Positions 1-15,400 of a stretch of 64,000 nucleotides of DNA are shown in pieces; within the stretch, counting starts at the first letter, position 1; each line of letters begins with the position of its first letter. The position numbers and the translations under genes are program-made. The notes below the pieces were generated by a model. The model worked only from the letters and a program-made list of their open reading frames with translations. It did not search any database and was not told the origin of the DNA. Origin of the DNA: Phylloscopus collybita. Its lineage: Eukaryota; Chordata; Aves; Passeriformes; Phylloscopidae. The stretch spans positions 32,146,501 to 32,210,500 of the forward strand of contig JAJNNQ010000075.1 of the NCBI GenBank assembly GCA_027886175.1. The letters run 5' to 3'.

Positions 1-293
1 TCAACTGGCTTTGCATGGGTTACTAAGAAACTTTAGTCTTTTATGAGGGTGTATTATATCTACAGCTGAGTGGCCATCTTAAGGAAAAGAACCTGATTTT
101 GAGGGTCATGAGAACACAGAAGGATGCACATGCATTGTATGGCTATGACGTGCAAAAGATACTTGTATATAAACATCATAATATGTATGCAACATTAAAA
201 AAAGGAGACAGCTGCCCTGTATCTGTAATAGTACATTCATTTGTAAGGTTTTTCTGTATGTCATTAAGCTGTATTGAGACATTATTTTTTCAG
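1..293 (+). other. TRPA1: TRPA1 intron, 3' part
   Basis: Sequence upstream of the first visible coding exon, ending in a T-rich acceptor at 284-293 (tttttt then cag). The 109-codon open frame that begins at 99 runs through this intron into the exon, so its first part is not coding. No repeat or other gene is visible. Confidence 0.8.
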
Positions 294-402
294 ATTGAAA
301 ATGGAGGAAAAATATGTAAACCAAACAAAACGGGATGTATGCCTATCCATGCAGCAGCATTTTCAGGTGCAAAAACATGTCTGGAAATTCTTTTGAAAAA
401 AG
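294..402 (+). CDS. TRPA1: TRPA1 coding exon (about exon 5 of 27), ankyrin repeat
   Basis: Begins after a cag acceptor and ends AAAAAAG|gtaaat, leaving one base to complete a Gly codon. It encodes an ankyrin-repeat segment containing CKPNKTGCMPIHAAAFSG. The two cysteines match human C192 and C199, which gives the numbering offset of 184 used in the other entries. Confidence 0.93.
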
Positions 403-3400
403 GTAAATACAGTGTTCCCAAGCACTGAGTACCAATTTGCTGCTTCAGTTCTCAAATAAATGTGAAAACAAGCAATTATAACTGTTTGGACTTAAAAGAA
501 GTTACTCCTATGGGTGATTTATGATGACAACTTTTGTATGATTGCAGCAGCAAACCAGCTGCTTTCCTAAAAGTATGTTCATCCATTGTTAAATGATAGA
601 TGTGACAGGTTCATATTTTGAGCGGGGAGAATATTATTGCACACTTAATATGTTCATTTTTAAAGCCTTTATATCTTGTGTTAGCTCATTCTCGCTTAAA
701 AAAAAAATCCATTTATTTTCATCTCTCAGGTGAAGAATTGGGTCACTCTGCTAAAACCCACATCAATTTTACCAATAATGGAAAGTGCAGTCCACTTCAT
801 TTAGCAGTTCAGAGTGGTGACCTTGAAATGATTAAAATGTGCATTGAATTTGGAGCCCAAATTGATCTAAAACAGGTAAAACTCAGGTTGGAGTGAAATG
901 TATTTTTGACAAAACCTTGGTGTCTCTAAATCTCTGAGCGGTATAAAAAGACGAGCAGATAATCATGGTTCATTTTCTCTTCCAACACAAAGCAGAGGGA
1001 GCATCAAATGAAAGCAAGTCTGGTTTGAATCAGGCAAAATGGGCTGTTTCTTTACACAATGACATAGGCTCATCCCTTACCAGAAATGGGATCCTCAGTT
1101 GGACCCTTTCTGATCCTTCGTGTCTGTCCTCAGCCTTGCCTTGGCCTTTACAGTATCTTCTTTGTAAGCAAACACAAATTCGTGATGCTACTGCTGGTGT
1201 AAGGGTCTGTATCCAGATGCATTCATGAACAAACATTTTGAAAAATATCTATCACTAATCAGAATGTTTGCAAGGATGAAATCAACTCATGAAAGCAAAA
1301 CGAAATATAGTGTTGCCTTCTTTTACTGGTTTGATTCGTTGAACACACAGCTTTTGAATGAGGAGATTTATGCTGCTGATTTTGTGATGGGTAGAACTGT
1401 TTTGAGAATGCTTATGGCATTGTGGAAAAGCCCATTCCAATGCATTCACCAAAATAGTCCTACTCTAAAAATGAGAAAGTTAGAACCTTCAGGCATATAT
1501 CAAAGTTGATTAGTCTCATCTAGCTAAACAAAATCCCATTTTGGCAAATACTGTTCTATTCATCTGTATATTGGTTAATTATTTTATGAGTCTAGTTTAT
1601 AATAGCATATTGTAGCATATTGGACAATGGTTTTTTTACCTGCAGAAAAGTTGATTTAAGAATTACTACTAAGGAGGATTTCATTTTAGGAAGCATATGA
1701 CATTTCAAAATAATGCATTTTCTGTATTATACAGACACATTTTTTTTGCTTATTCGTTTGTATTGACCTAGATATGGTTAGTTTTCATTTGCTTTATTTC
1801 TTGTATTTAAGGATGCTGCATCTGTCTGGTTTTTAATTAAACTACAAAAGGTCATTAAGAGTATAATTTCCTCAAATCTTACAGACTTTGTATAGAGCGA
1901 TAAGAAGCTTTTTAATAACCCTTTAAAACAGTCTTTTCTGTTTTTCTCATTCTATTTGAAATTCTACTACAGATAAAGACTAAATCTTTATTTCTTGCAT
2001 AGAAATTTAGGCATTTATGAATCGTGGGCTGGATCACTAGTGTGTTTAATAGATTGGAAGTTAGGTTTCTGAGTTTTAAATATTTGTATTTTGTCTTGTT
2101 TCCCCATTCATAGAATGAAAAATGCACGGCACTTCATTTTGCTGCCACTCAAGGAGCAACAGAGATTGTAAAGCTAATGATATCATCCTATGCTGGTGAG
2201 GAATCCATTATTGATGCTGTAGATGGGAATAAGGAAACATTGCTTCACAGGTAGGAGGCTGCTGTGCCAGATTTCACTATAAATTGTGAGCCATGATATT
2301 CTTAGTTCTTCCTTGCATTTGGAACATCCAAATGATTTGGAACTTCTCTGTGGTATGGATGGTTGTAGTGCAGTATGACACATTTAAAAATTTGGTCAGA
2401 ATGTTAAAAATCTTGGTGCTGATATCAAAATGAAAACAATTCCAGTTACTTTGGAACCATGTCAAGGAATGGTCACTAACAGTTTGCACTGAAAATTTAC
2501 TCCACTAAAGTTGTCGGGGAACGAGTTTATGGAATTGTTAACATTTCTGACAAATGTGGAAGAAATGTCTTATAAAATCGCTTGATGTTCTCCAGAAAAT
2601 GAGTGAAAAATAATATGAACTGTTAAAAATAATATTTTCTTTTATTTTCAAAAAACTCTTCTACCTGGTCAGGTAAAAGGAAATGTTTGTATATTCCTTG
2701 TGACTTCAAAGTTGCAGATGGTGTTTGTGTATGTAATAATCCTCAAGACTTCTAGTCCTTCACACTCCATTTAAAACCAGAGCACTAGACTGTGGAGAAG
2801 TTTCCTAAGTCTTTTGTAGCAGAAATGTTCTTAGTTAAACATGCTGGCTCCCAACTCAGTGGAATATAATATATTTCCCCATCTATAATATTTTTGTGAG
2901 AAAGATGTTTGACTGCATTTAACTGTAATTATTTGACAGTGCTATTCTACAAGAAGCTTTACAGTATAAAGTAAGTGGTAGAAGCAATGGGGATGATTGT
3001 TCTTTGGACACAGTATAAAGTGGAATGATGCAAAGATAATTGAAGGCATTAAAAGAGTTTGTTGTAAAATTAGGATAATGTTTGGGTACACTTGGAAATG
3101 TTGCCATGGAAGAGCATGATTGAAGACAAAGTGATGACAGAGTACCAAAGCAAGTTGTGCGGACACAAGTACTACTTAATAGATAACTGGCTGCCTTATC
3201 TGTGAAAATTATTGTCCTTGAAAAAAGCTTGGTAAAAAGGACAACACTATTTTAATCTCTGTGTCTGTGAAACAGTAAAAGTGATATTATCAAGAATCAT
3301 TGGGAAGGTAGAAAGTCACCCAAATATCTCAGAATATAAACAAACTGAGCAGGAACATTAACTTGTTGAGAAACGAAGCATCAGTGAAGCATTGGTAGGA

Positions 3401-6400
3401 CTTGATGCTTTTGCATTCCTACTGTCATGTTTCCATCTAAATATTTCATAAAATGACTTTGCTTTCTCTTCAGTCACCTTGGAATTTATTTTAGCGTTTG
3501 TGAAGCATTCAGTATTAATGTGTGGCCGGGAAGGTCTACTACAGATAATGGAGGCATCTCTACGTATTTGGAACCATGACTTGATTTCTAAAATATGTCT
3601 TTTGAGAAACCAGTTCTAACTATAGCACATCCAATGTTTTATTACCTCTTATAATGCTAAGGCAACTGTTATCATTTAAGATACAGTACAACCTTGGAAC
3701 TGTGTGGCTTATTGAGTCCAAATATTTCACAGAGGTCTGACTTGTGAAAACATTTTGTGTGTGTGTATTTACTGTGCTATACTTTCATGCTTTGAACAGT
3801 TTTTTTTTTCCTGTAATACCTAATTCAGTGCCTTACTGTAGAATAAAACTTGAGAAGATTCCAAGTGTACAGACAGCTTTAAAATAGTTTTGGTAAATGA
3901 CAACAACTTTTTGTCAATACATTTAACTAATGCTACTGACTATGCTCCAAATGCCAATTTTACACCAATTAATTGGTTCATATTTTTTCAAATAGGCTTG
4001 CCTGCCACAGTTAGAATACATGTTTAGACATTGCCATTTTAACCTCACACTGGCATTATTGCACAAAATAAAACCAAATTATTTTTGAATAATGAAATTA
4101 ATTTGAGGCTCCAGGCATGATCAGAAAAAAATTGCATATGAAATTTATGGAATTCTGTATTGAGCTTGTGTGTCACACTGAATGATCTGACATATGAAAT
4201 TACTGGTTCCCCTAAAAATTGGTGGTAAAATGCCTGTTTACCTACCAATGAGGTCTTTTGAATGTAATAACTGAACAGAACTTGGTTTAGAAAGAGAACT
4301 CCATGTAAAAAAAACCAAACCAGTTTATTAAGATGAATTATGTAAGAATGGTACGTCTCTGTCTATTTTAAAATTTATTTATTTGAAAATAGTAGAAAAT
4401 GAAAAAGAGTGCTATCCTTTGGCTTGAAACTTCTTTGCCCTTTCTAATATTACTGTATTTTTGCATTTTTCTCTGCAGAACAGCGCTGTTTGATCATTAT
4501 GAACTGGCGGAGTATTTGATTTCAATGGTAAATATTTAATGAAGCAACATGTTTAGAGAGATTATTGCTATCTATTGCTGCAGGTCTGCATAGAGAAATT
4601 CAGCAAGTAGAATGGGTTCTCAGGTATAGGCTATTTAGATAGGTTGATATATACATTTCATAATGTATAATTGAGAGTTACAGTACAGCAGTAGTTGTTG
4701 ATCCATAATATCATCCAGTAGTTACAGAGGATGAAATCTTACTTTTTTATTTCCCTTTTACTTACTAAGAAAAGTTTCATAAACTTTTTTTACCAAATAT
4801 GATGAAGTGGTCTGGTTATCCTACACTCTTCAGACATGAAATATTAAAAAAAATGCTAAATATGTATTGAATTTCATCTGATTTTTTCAAGAAATAAATT
4901 ATTTCTTTAAATAATGCACATACAATTACTGTGGATCACATAGTCGTATATCAAAGTTTGTGCATAATCTAGAAATGTTTCTTATTCTATGTGGTTTGGT
5001 TGTATTTCTTCAGTGAATAATTATGAAGAACAAAGAGAAGAAATATATTCAGGGATGCTACTGGCTATGCTCCCAATGTCCATTTATGCCAATTAAACTA
5101 CAGCTTGTATAATCATTTTGTACCCCACTCGGCTGGGGACATTTTCAGAAATCATCAGATTTCTTTTTTGGTTTTTTTGTATGTTTAGGGGTTTTACTTC
5201 ATTTCATGGCAATTATACTAAAAGAAATTCTCTTCTACATACACTTCTGCTTTTCTCAGAAAGTCTGTTACAGGGATTTGATTTAATTAGAACTAGATGT
5301 TGGGCTTACTTTTGATTCAAATATGAAATGGTGAGGTTTGACTACTTATACTTGCCTCACAAAACCAACTGTCAACAAATCTTATTACCTGAGAAATACA
5401 GGTACAAGTTTTTGCATGTGGAGATTAGTGTGTACAAAACATTACATCATAAATATCTTTAACACTGCATTTGCTAAGAACAAACTTTCATTCCCTGAAT
5501 GCCATTTGACTAGTTTGGCCTCTTCCATAGAAGATTTGCTGAGGGTTTCTTTGGCTTTCTATACAAAGTATGTCAGTTCTGATGCTTTAGGACTGTTTTA
5601 GTTTGCTCTGTCTGGGAATGGATCAAAATGTGCCAGTTGGAGTTAGTGGAGTGAATATGTACATGTACGACCTGTGCTGCCTCCTCCCTTGGGCTCCTGG
5701 TTCTGTCTCTGCTGAGGTGTACGCGAGGGTGAAAAAGAAAAGGTGCAGCAATCTTACTGCCTGGAAGGACTAGCAAATTCCAGTTCATAAAGGCTCTCCA
5801 GTTGTAATAAAGAACGACATCTATTTATTTCATGCATTAGATATTCACATTTTATTCAAAATAATTTAGCAGTAATTTTACACATTTTCTTCCCATTTTT
5901 TTGACTTTCCCCTATTTTGCTTCTTTCGTCTTCTCTGAAAGGAAAATGAAATATTAAATTAGTATAAATAATAATTGATATTTACAAAATTGGCATGTTT
6001 TTTAATATTAGTATCTGTTTAATTCATTTATATTCATGCATTCAGGGCAACAGAAATGGAAAATTAAATGGAGTTCAGAAACTATTTTACAAAATCTTAA
6101 TTCACATGTATCATAGATGAGGTAAATACATGTGGCAATATATAAGTTACTTCTTACTGTGATAAGTAATTATGAATGCTGCCAAATTAATTTTACTGAA
6201 AACTGAAAAATTAGCTGGTGGGAAGGTGATTAAATATTACATAAAGAACTGGAAGTTGCTGCCCTGTATTCACTGAAATAAATGAGACACTTGGATTAAA
6301 AAGGTGTATTTCTTCATGAAAAAATAATTTTTAAGATGCTGTCTGACCTTGTAGAAAGGTAAATGGGGAAAGGGTCTTGCATATATTACTTCCAAATATT

Positions 6401-9400
6401 TAATGAATATACATTGGAAGCTTCCTGTTCTCCGTGGTAAAGTAATAATTGCCCATTTATTACATGCTTCTTATTACTACATTACAGGTGTTACCATCCT
6501 AGAGAGTAAATATTGCTCAGGATTGTGATTAATTCTCTCTCAAGTTAAGACTGGACCCAAAGATGATTCAAGTTAATGGAAAAACTGCCATTGATTTTTT
6601 TTTTTTCAATCACCTTTGGATATTATGTGAAATGAAATAGATTTTTTTTGTGTACTTTGTTCAACTCATCAAGTTTGACTTGCAGCTCGTTATCTAAAAA
6701 AAATGATACCTAAACCATCATAAAATATACATCTCATTGGTTCATTTGTGTGTATCTTCCTGCTCCCTTGGTGGGATATTTTAGATAAATGTGTTTATGC
6801 TTATAGTAGTACTTTCATGATATGACCATAGTGATACTGTGACTATAGTGACCATACAGTCCTGGCAATATGTGTTAGTGCAAAAGTAGACAAAACAGAA
6901 TAAAATATGCCCCCTGGTGATGCAGCTGCTTTGGCATCAAAATCAACTTAGTTGAAATCACTTATGCTGAAGGATAGAAAACTAATGTAAATTGAACTGT
7001 GCAGATTTAACTATACCAATATCTGGATGCATTAGTTTTTGAGTCGTGTTCATACACTATACAGGTTTAGAAAGATATTTTTCTGGTAATTGTTGGATAG
7101 GTAAGACCACATCATTCAAAGGGCTACAAATTTTGCATTTTTCCGTAGAGTCAATCCTGGTATTTTCAAGGTGGAATTTTATATTGGGAATTTAAATACA
7201 TGGAAAGACTCTCTAACAAAAATCTGTAAGGTCAGTATACCTAGAAGTAGGCCACTATTATTTTGGCATCTGAATTTTTATATATAGATTTTTTCCTGAC
7301 CGGACTGTGGCTGATGGTTAGAAAACCTAGCAGTTTTATAGAGAGATGCAATGTGTTTATTGATTTATTTATATAATGTGAAATTACTTGTCTGGACCAT
7401 ATGGAATTAGTAAGAATGCCTGTATTTCTGCTATGCTTATAAGGGGTAGCACCATTTTAAAGTTTCATTTATTAATTATTCACCATAAACTTGGAATTCT
7501 TTTTCTCAGGGAGCTAATATTGATAGTGTTGACATAGAAGGTCGATCCCCGCTTCTGCTGGCCACTTCCTGTGCATCATGGAAAATTGTGAATTTACTGC
7601 TTTCAAAAGGTAAGAAGGAATATACACATACTAGATACATAATTCCTTTGAGCAGAGTTCATTCATTTTAAAATTCTGTGTCCAGCTTCCCTCTCAATTT
7701 GAATTCAGTACTTCAGCATCCAGCCCAGGAGCAGCTGAGCTAAAAACAGCTGCACACTGCTGGTATCCCCTGAGATAAAGGAAGAACTGGTGTGATGATT
7801 TCACCCCTTTCACTACAGTGTGAGCAGGCTGTAGAAGAATGTGTGTGCCATGTGTCACGCTCCTCAAGGTGAAGGTGGCACAGGCTCTCCATCCCTGTGC
7901 TCCTTAGCAGCTCACAAAGTGGAACTGCAGGATAAATACACCACTTAAACAGAGCTGTGTTTCATACCAGCAATCAGTCTTTAAATGCTGAAGCTCACCA
8001 TTTAATCCTCACCTGTGGTTTTATAAAATCACAGTCACCTTGAAAATGTTTGAGCTATATCTCTTTCATTTACTGCATTTTGGTGCAAGTTAATGATTAT
8101 TACTGTATTTCCTCTTGTTAATAGTATAACTGATTTTCTTTAAAAATCTTATAGTAAGTTTTGAAATTGTAGAAAGGTTACAGCTTTAAAGATTAGAAGA
8201 GGTGAGTAATTGCATTTTTTAATTTCCTCTTGATTTGTGGGTGATCAACATCTTGGAATATAAGGGCCCCATATAAAACTTAGTGCTGAGATGAAATACA
8301 AAATGCTTACACACAAGAAAATGATGAAAGCTGACTTTCAGTAGCGGTGATTTTCTTTGGGAAGGAAAATTATGCATTACAAGGTCCACTTGAAAATATT
8401 TTATAGATTTATAAAAAATTATTTATTTATAATTTTTATAAATTTTATATTTATATTAAAATATATTTATGATATTTAAAAATTATTATTTAGGAGCAAA
8501 TGTGTCATTAAAAGATCATCTTGGTCGGAATTTCTTGCATTTGACTGTATTGCAGCCTGGAGGATTACAGCATCTGAATGAGAAATATCTGCAGGTACAG
8601 TAAGCATCAATTGATATCTTTCTGTTGCTCTTACTAGAAAAATGTAAAGAAAAAAGCAACTACCATTTTATTTTTGTATGTTTGTAAAAATTTGTGATAC
8701 TTGTTAAACAGCCTAGAGTCACAAAAAAATGGTTTCAAGAGGTACATATCACATATCTCTTATGAAAACATTTTAAAAGCCAATAATACAGTTTTCGTAT
8801 TGCCAGGCAAAGGAATAACATAATCCCATAAATTATTTTGCTGCTGGGGGATTGAATAGCTCAAGAGGTAGGCAATAAAATATAGAACTTTTCACTTCTA
8901 TTTTCCCAGCTTGCATGCAGTAAAACCAGGAGACATGCTCACAGTCAGTCAAGATCAAGAACTTTATAGTTTGCAGCATACTCTGCAGGAGCTTTCTATG
9001 GACTGGGCCGTAATGAAGTCTTGGATTTGGTTTTTAAAAATGTTTAGAACATAAATTTGTACTTGGCTATGTTGAAATGAAACACTCATATTGACAGAGC
9101 CCAAGCTTGCCTGAAAGAATTAAATTTGCTGGCCTCCAGAGCTCCAGGAATAGCCTTTTAAATGTGAATCGAATATAACTCATCTTACAACATGTGCTGA
9201 AGTCTATGAACACCTTTGACTGTAATTCAGAATGGATTTAACCTCCCTTTTCAGCAGATATAGTGAATCAGTTTTAAAACAGTGACTCTCAGTTGATTAA
9301 CTCTCAGTTCTCTACATTGAATTTGTGATTATTGATCATATTAATAATCCAGACAAATAAGTGGATCAGATGGTGGGATTTTTTTAGTTGCTTAAAGAAA

Positions 9401-12400
9401 GGTTGTAGAATAGTGTTAGACAAGGAATTTGGGGAAATGATGAAAAAGAGATGAGAATGAAGATGAAAAAGAGAAACAGGGGAAATAAATTTACACTGTA
9501 AACCAGTAAAACTGCTGGGTTTTGACAGTCAGAGGTTTTGCTACTGAATATAGACTATAAGACTGCCTTTATGTTGGGTACAAGTCTTCTGCTGCCAGCA
9601 GTGAGCATTATGTTGGAATGGCAGCAAAGAAGAGTTTTCTTTATTGTGCCATGGATGGATTGCAGTAAGGATGCCTGATAGCAAACTCCTGTGTTCTTTG
9701 AAGAGTAGTTGTTTGAAAAAATGGTGACCTGCAAACCAGCAGGTAATAAAAGTGCTCTTTGTTTCGAAATTTACTTTCACTTAAGTTTATGTCTTCTTTT
9801 TAGATGCTGCTTTAGAGTACTAATGCTATTGTTGCAAGCCATTAGAAACTATGGAGCAGAAGAGGTTTAGATGTAATTCTTTGCTTTTGTTTTTGGGTAC
9901 TTCTTGGGGGGTAACAGATGGAACATATCAAAAATCTCGTCGTGGATGAAGATAATGAGGGATGCACTCCATTGCACTATGCATGCAGACAAGGTGTGGC
10001 CCTCTCTGTAAATAATTTACTCAGCCTCAACGTTTCCATCTACTCTAAGAGCAGGGACAAGAAGTCACCGTTACACTTTGCTGCCAGGTTAGTAGCACAG
10101 TCTGGGCAGTGGAATCCCTGCCATGGTTCTCATCCCTATGTTTTTGACATTCCTTTCTGTCTGTATCTTGCCAAGCTATGGGCGCATCAATACTTGTCAA
10201 CGGCTTATAAGAGATATGAAAGACACAAGGCTTTTAAATGAAGGTGACAAGAAGGGAATGACCCCCCTTCATTTGGCAGCTCAGAATGGTCATGAGAAAG
10301 TAGTTCAGTTTCTTCTGAAGAGAGGGGCTCTTTTCCTCTGGTAAGTATACAGATTTTCATTCATTAAGCAAAAAAAAAAACCTTTCCCCCTATGTTTTGT
10401 GTTCATCTTCTGGGAAGTTAATGCAATATAAATATATATACAGTATATTAAAATAATTATTATATTAATATATGCAAATACAAACATAGAGTAGAAGAGC
10501 ATGGTTATAAAATACTTGTAAAACAGAGAATCGTGGCCAGATGTAAAACCAAGGCTTCTAATGCTGGGGGGACTTGAGGTTTCTCTAAATCCAGGTGAGA
10601 GAAGAATATTGAACATTTTCATGAAAAAAAAAATGGTTTGGAAATATTTCAACCATTTCAGTTTCACTTAAAGGCTTGAGTAGGATTTCTTAGGACTGGT
10701 GGTTCACAGGCATTCTGCCTTTCACTATAAATCCTGCCTTCAGGTCAAAGATCCTCAGATCTCAGAAACAGATGAAAAGGGAGAGATCTAAGTGCTTTTA
10801 TTGAGTTGAACCTTTTACTTCTGAATGGTGCACTGATCATCACATAATAGCAGACAGAATGTATGGACATCTCTGCAGTAGTCATGCCAAAGAAGGGAGG
10901 TCTGAGTCAAAGCAGCAGGCATTTGTATTCACTTTAGATTTATAAAAAGCTTTTTTTTATTTATAATTTCTAATTTTGTACCATTACATGTAAGTGATTA
11001 TAAAGGCTGGACAGCCCTGCACCACGCTGCCTTCGGAGGATACACTCGCACAATGCAGATTATTTTGGATACTAATGTGAAGTGTACTGACAGAGTGGAT
11101 GAGGAAGGGGTAAGTGCTAACATTATTTGTTTCTTGTCTGCTGTTACTTCTAGACAAAATGTCAGGGCTAGGCTATTAGTTTTCCACTGTGCATTATATT
11201 GTGTAATATTTTATTTCCTCTGCTCAGACTCAGTGCTGTTGTATTTCACCACTATTAAAAGATTTCTTGGATAAGTATATGATTGCTGAAATTGTTATCC
11301 AATTCTTTTAAGTGGGAGACAATAAAGATTCAACTAGCCTAATAGAAAACATGAAACACTGACTGTATTAGACATGTCCATCTAGTCCCCTATACAATGC
11401 AAGAATACTTTAGCAATGTAGTACAAACATTGTTAATGCAAATTTACTGAACTTACACTAATGTGAAAAAATCTGGTATCAGCTATAGCTCATTAACCTA
11501 TTGTTTCAAATCCCCTGCACAGTGATGTCCAGCAAAAACAGCATTTATCTTGCTCTGGAGTTTGGACAAATGCAGTGTGTATTAGGTCAAGACAGAATCC
11601 CTTTCTTGTATGAACCTGTCCCATCAGAAATATAGGGCAATCATTTTAAAGAACTGTTCAATTCCCAGCACAGAAACTATTGCTAATTTCTCTGAGAACC
11701 AGTGTTGATAACATTTAGAATTACTAGATTAGAAACAAATCTTGACTATAAATTTATGAGATGCCTTAATTTCAATTTATGAGAAGTCCTTAATTTCAAT
11801 CCGAAAAATCTGTGTTCATTCAGAAGACTCTCAAAAGTTAGTTTCAGTGTAACTTGATTCCTAAACCACTGATTCCTTTACTTTTATGAAAACACAAAAT
11901 AAAAAATAAATGTTCCACTTACAAAATTGCACCCTCAGATTTTCTTGCAGATTTGTTTTTTTGTATGAGCACATCTGGATATAATTGGACGCTTCTCAAT
12001 TATCAAATGCAGGTGTTCTGTGTCTGTAGATACCATCATTTTTACCTACTTGTGACTTGCAGTTCATTAATTACAAAACTAAAATATATTAATGAATTGG
12101 CTTTCTTACCTACAGTGAGTTTCCTCTTCAGATTTTGCCCTACTGTAGCTGTAAACATAAAGACCATGTCTGTAATCTCTGTCAGAATCTTGGACAATAT
12201 TCTAGTGTTTTGTATTGCTAGTAAAAGCACTCGATACTTGCAGCTGAGAAAGGCATGTAGCTTTTCAAAGTGAGGAAGCACTGAAATGTACTTTTTTTAA
12301 TTACTCATGTACTGCTGTACTGCCTGTCTCCACAGAACACAGCTTTGCACTTGGCTGCACGAGAAGGACATGCAAAAGCAGTGAGGTTACTTCTTGACTA

Positions 12401-15400
12401 TGGTGCAAAAATTCTGTTCAACAAAGCACTAGCTTCTTTTTTCCATGAAGCAATACACAATAGGAGAAAAGACGTGGTGTCTGCTGTCATTTTGCACAAA
12501 AGGTAAAGTATACAGAAAATGTTTCTTGAATTTATTTGCCCATGTGTTTTGTTTTGGTTTTCTTAAATGAGTTTAAGCTCTGAAAATCTGTAGTTTAACA
12601 AGTAAAACTGAGTACTTATTTTAAAATTCCAGAGGTTCTGTTCTAATGAGCACAAATAAAAAGTGGCATAATTGTAATGGGCATCAGACATGTGGCAAGT
12701 TTTGTCATATTACATTGAGTATTTGGATTCTGAGTGTAAAAACCATGCAGAAGCCATCCGAAATAATTTTGGCCTGTAGAATTTTAATCAAAATGTGAAT
12801 ACAATTAAAGTCATTCAAGAGATTTAATTTAAAATCATGATTTTAAATGTTGCAAATATTTTAAAATGTGGCATTTCAGCTGCAGTTTAGAATATTTTAG
12901 GTTAAGGTATAGTGAAACCCCACTTTCGGAATAAAGCAATACACCATTGCCTAATGATAATATCTTTTGGCAAGAGTCACAGGAACTCTGACAGGATTTT
13001 ACTGTATTTATTGTTACTTGCATAATGTTGTAATCCAAGATTCCAAAATTTATTCCAGTTTCATTTTTTAGGAGGCCTTAGCATAGTTGAAACATTTCTG
13101 TTTAACATGAATGTTAACATTTAGTATGAATCATTCTTACAGAAGTATCCAGAATATTACTCAGCTACTCCCCAAACAGTTTAGCTTCCATTTAATAGTG
13201 CATAAAATTGTTACACGTTATGATTTTCAATATCTTAAATAAAAGTCAAGTAATATAAAAGTAGTTAAAACAGAAGCAATTAATTAGTTTTCCATTATCT
13301 GAAATAATATTTTGCAGGTGGGAAGAAGCTGTTGTGGCTTTCTCTCACTATTCCAGTGCCAATAAATGTCCTTTGCTGGAAATGGTTGAGTATCTTCCTG
13401 ATTCATTTAAAGTAAGTTTTCTGCACATGTTAAAGAAATTACTTACAAAATAACCTTAGTTTTGCTGCATTCATTTTTCTGCTTGCTGTGCTCACTCATA
13501 ATGTTGTTATAAAATAGAAGTTCACAAAATTATTTAACAGTATTTTAGTGATAGTCTCAGTTTGTCCAGTTTAAGTTCTTCAGTATTCTTAGCTTCCTGA
13601 GATGAATGGAGTTACAAAAGTAATATAAAAATGATGTATAAATGTAATGAAAGTCATAAGTGAATTAGGTTCAAAATCATCTGAGATATTTTAACTCTCT
13701 TAGTTAACTACTAAATGACACAACAGAAATGTTTTTTAATTAAAATATCAAGTGACTTGATATGTAGGTATTCATAAGCTGGTCACACTTCATTCTTGTA
13801 AACTAGCATGTAGCCTTGTAAACTGCATTTATATTTAACTCTTACATGAAAACTCTGGAATTTTATGTCTTCAAAACATACATCATAAAATCTGACTGAG
13901 TCATCCCTTGTATGGACAAGCTGATCCTTGTATTTGATGGTCATTTTCTTCTGGTCTAAACACCTTCTGTTGAACATTGTCTATATCACCTTAATTCACT
14001 TTTCTGTTCATCTACAAAGCTGGTGTTGGACAACTGCATCATTGAGTCTTCAGAGGAAAAGACAAGTCGAGACTTCTATGTAAGTAGATGAGAAAGTCTG
14101 GGAAAGTATGCAACACATATATTTTAATACACATGTCAAGCTCATATATGTATGTAAGGTGCAGTTGTAGATGAATCTGAGATCTTAACACAGAACACAG
14201 GAGACAGATCTTATTTTATCCTTTGGACTGTAAATGGTTTGAAGTTCAGTTTCTGTAATCTTCATGCTTACATATTTTAACAAGTGTGATATTAAACTTC
14301 TACAGTCCATAAACTGTATCTTTACTGTGTTAATTTTTGCAACTGAGCTGGATGTCAGAGGTATTTCAAAACAGCAGTGAGAGGAAGACACACAGTATCT
14401 GTTTATGCATATCAAAAGTATGCTTATAATAAGTAGTGCAATTGTCATCAATAATTTAGAGTTCAGCATGTTTCTTTCTTTTGTAAATATTTGTCCAAAA
14501 TCATAACAAGTAGATTGCTTTTAACCCTAGGGAGACATGAATGTTCTCCAGTTATGTTACCTTTGAAACCATATTGAAAATTACCTTATCAATGATCATA
14601 TTGGATTATGTTCACACCATAAACAAAACTTTCAAATTCTTTGCTAGTATGCATTTTCTTTATGTTGTATTACCAAAGCCATAGAACTTCTAAAGACAAG
14701 CTTTTCTTTAAAGTCAGCATTAAAACAAATCGCAGTTATGAAAATGACCTTTCTTAATAGTAACATTTTAGCAAGAATGTGCACTTTTTATTTTACAATT
14801 CAACATGGTTGTTTGTTTAAACATCTTGCAGTCAAAGATGTGTGTCTTGATGGAATGTGCTAATCTAACAATCAATATACATCTTGATTCTGACTACCTT
14901 GACACAATATGCTTTTTTTTTGCTCTAAAGGATAGCCTTTTTTGTATTACAAACATAATCTGAGATAATCATTTGTGTTGTATTTAAATCCTGCTATGTG
15001 TTATATAGATTGAATATAACTTCAGATATCTTCAGTGTCCCTTGACACTTAACAAGAAAGTAAAGGATGGTGAAGATATTTTCTATGAACCACTCATCAC
15101 TTTAAATGTAAGTTCTAGTTTTATTGTGACGTCATTGCCTGCTGTCTTAGTTTAGATAAAATCAAGAAGTTTGAATTTTTCATCATAATATTTCATCTCC
15201 AAAGCCCATGAATCTGTAGATTAAAAGTATATTGAAATTAGGTATGGGCCAAAGTTCTACGAAATAAATAATTTTTTTTTTTAGATGTAGATAAAAATAT
15301 GAATGATCAAGATATTGTGCTGTATGTGCGTGTAGTGCATCGAAGAAAACCACACTCCAGCATTGTAGTGACCAGGCACTGGAATGTAAGGCACTTAAAA

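Noticed and set aside
99..293. Open frame upstream of the first exon, beginning with ATG
   Set aside because: The frame only becomes TRPA1-like from 294, just after a clear T-rich cag acceptor; the upstream part is intron read-through.
3680..3860. Possible ancient DNA-transposon end (cagtacaaccttggaactgt)
   Set aside because: The resemblance to Tigger-type termini is limited to a few bases and no matching inverted end was found.
9918..9920. ATG at an exon start as a possible alternative translation start
   Set aside because: It is the first codon of an internal ankyrin exon with a normal acceptor. No promoter or Kozak context supports a start there.
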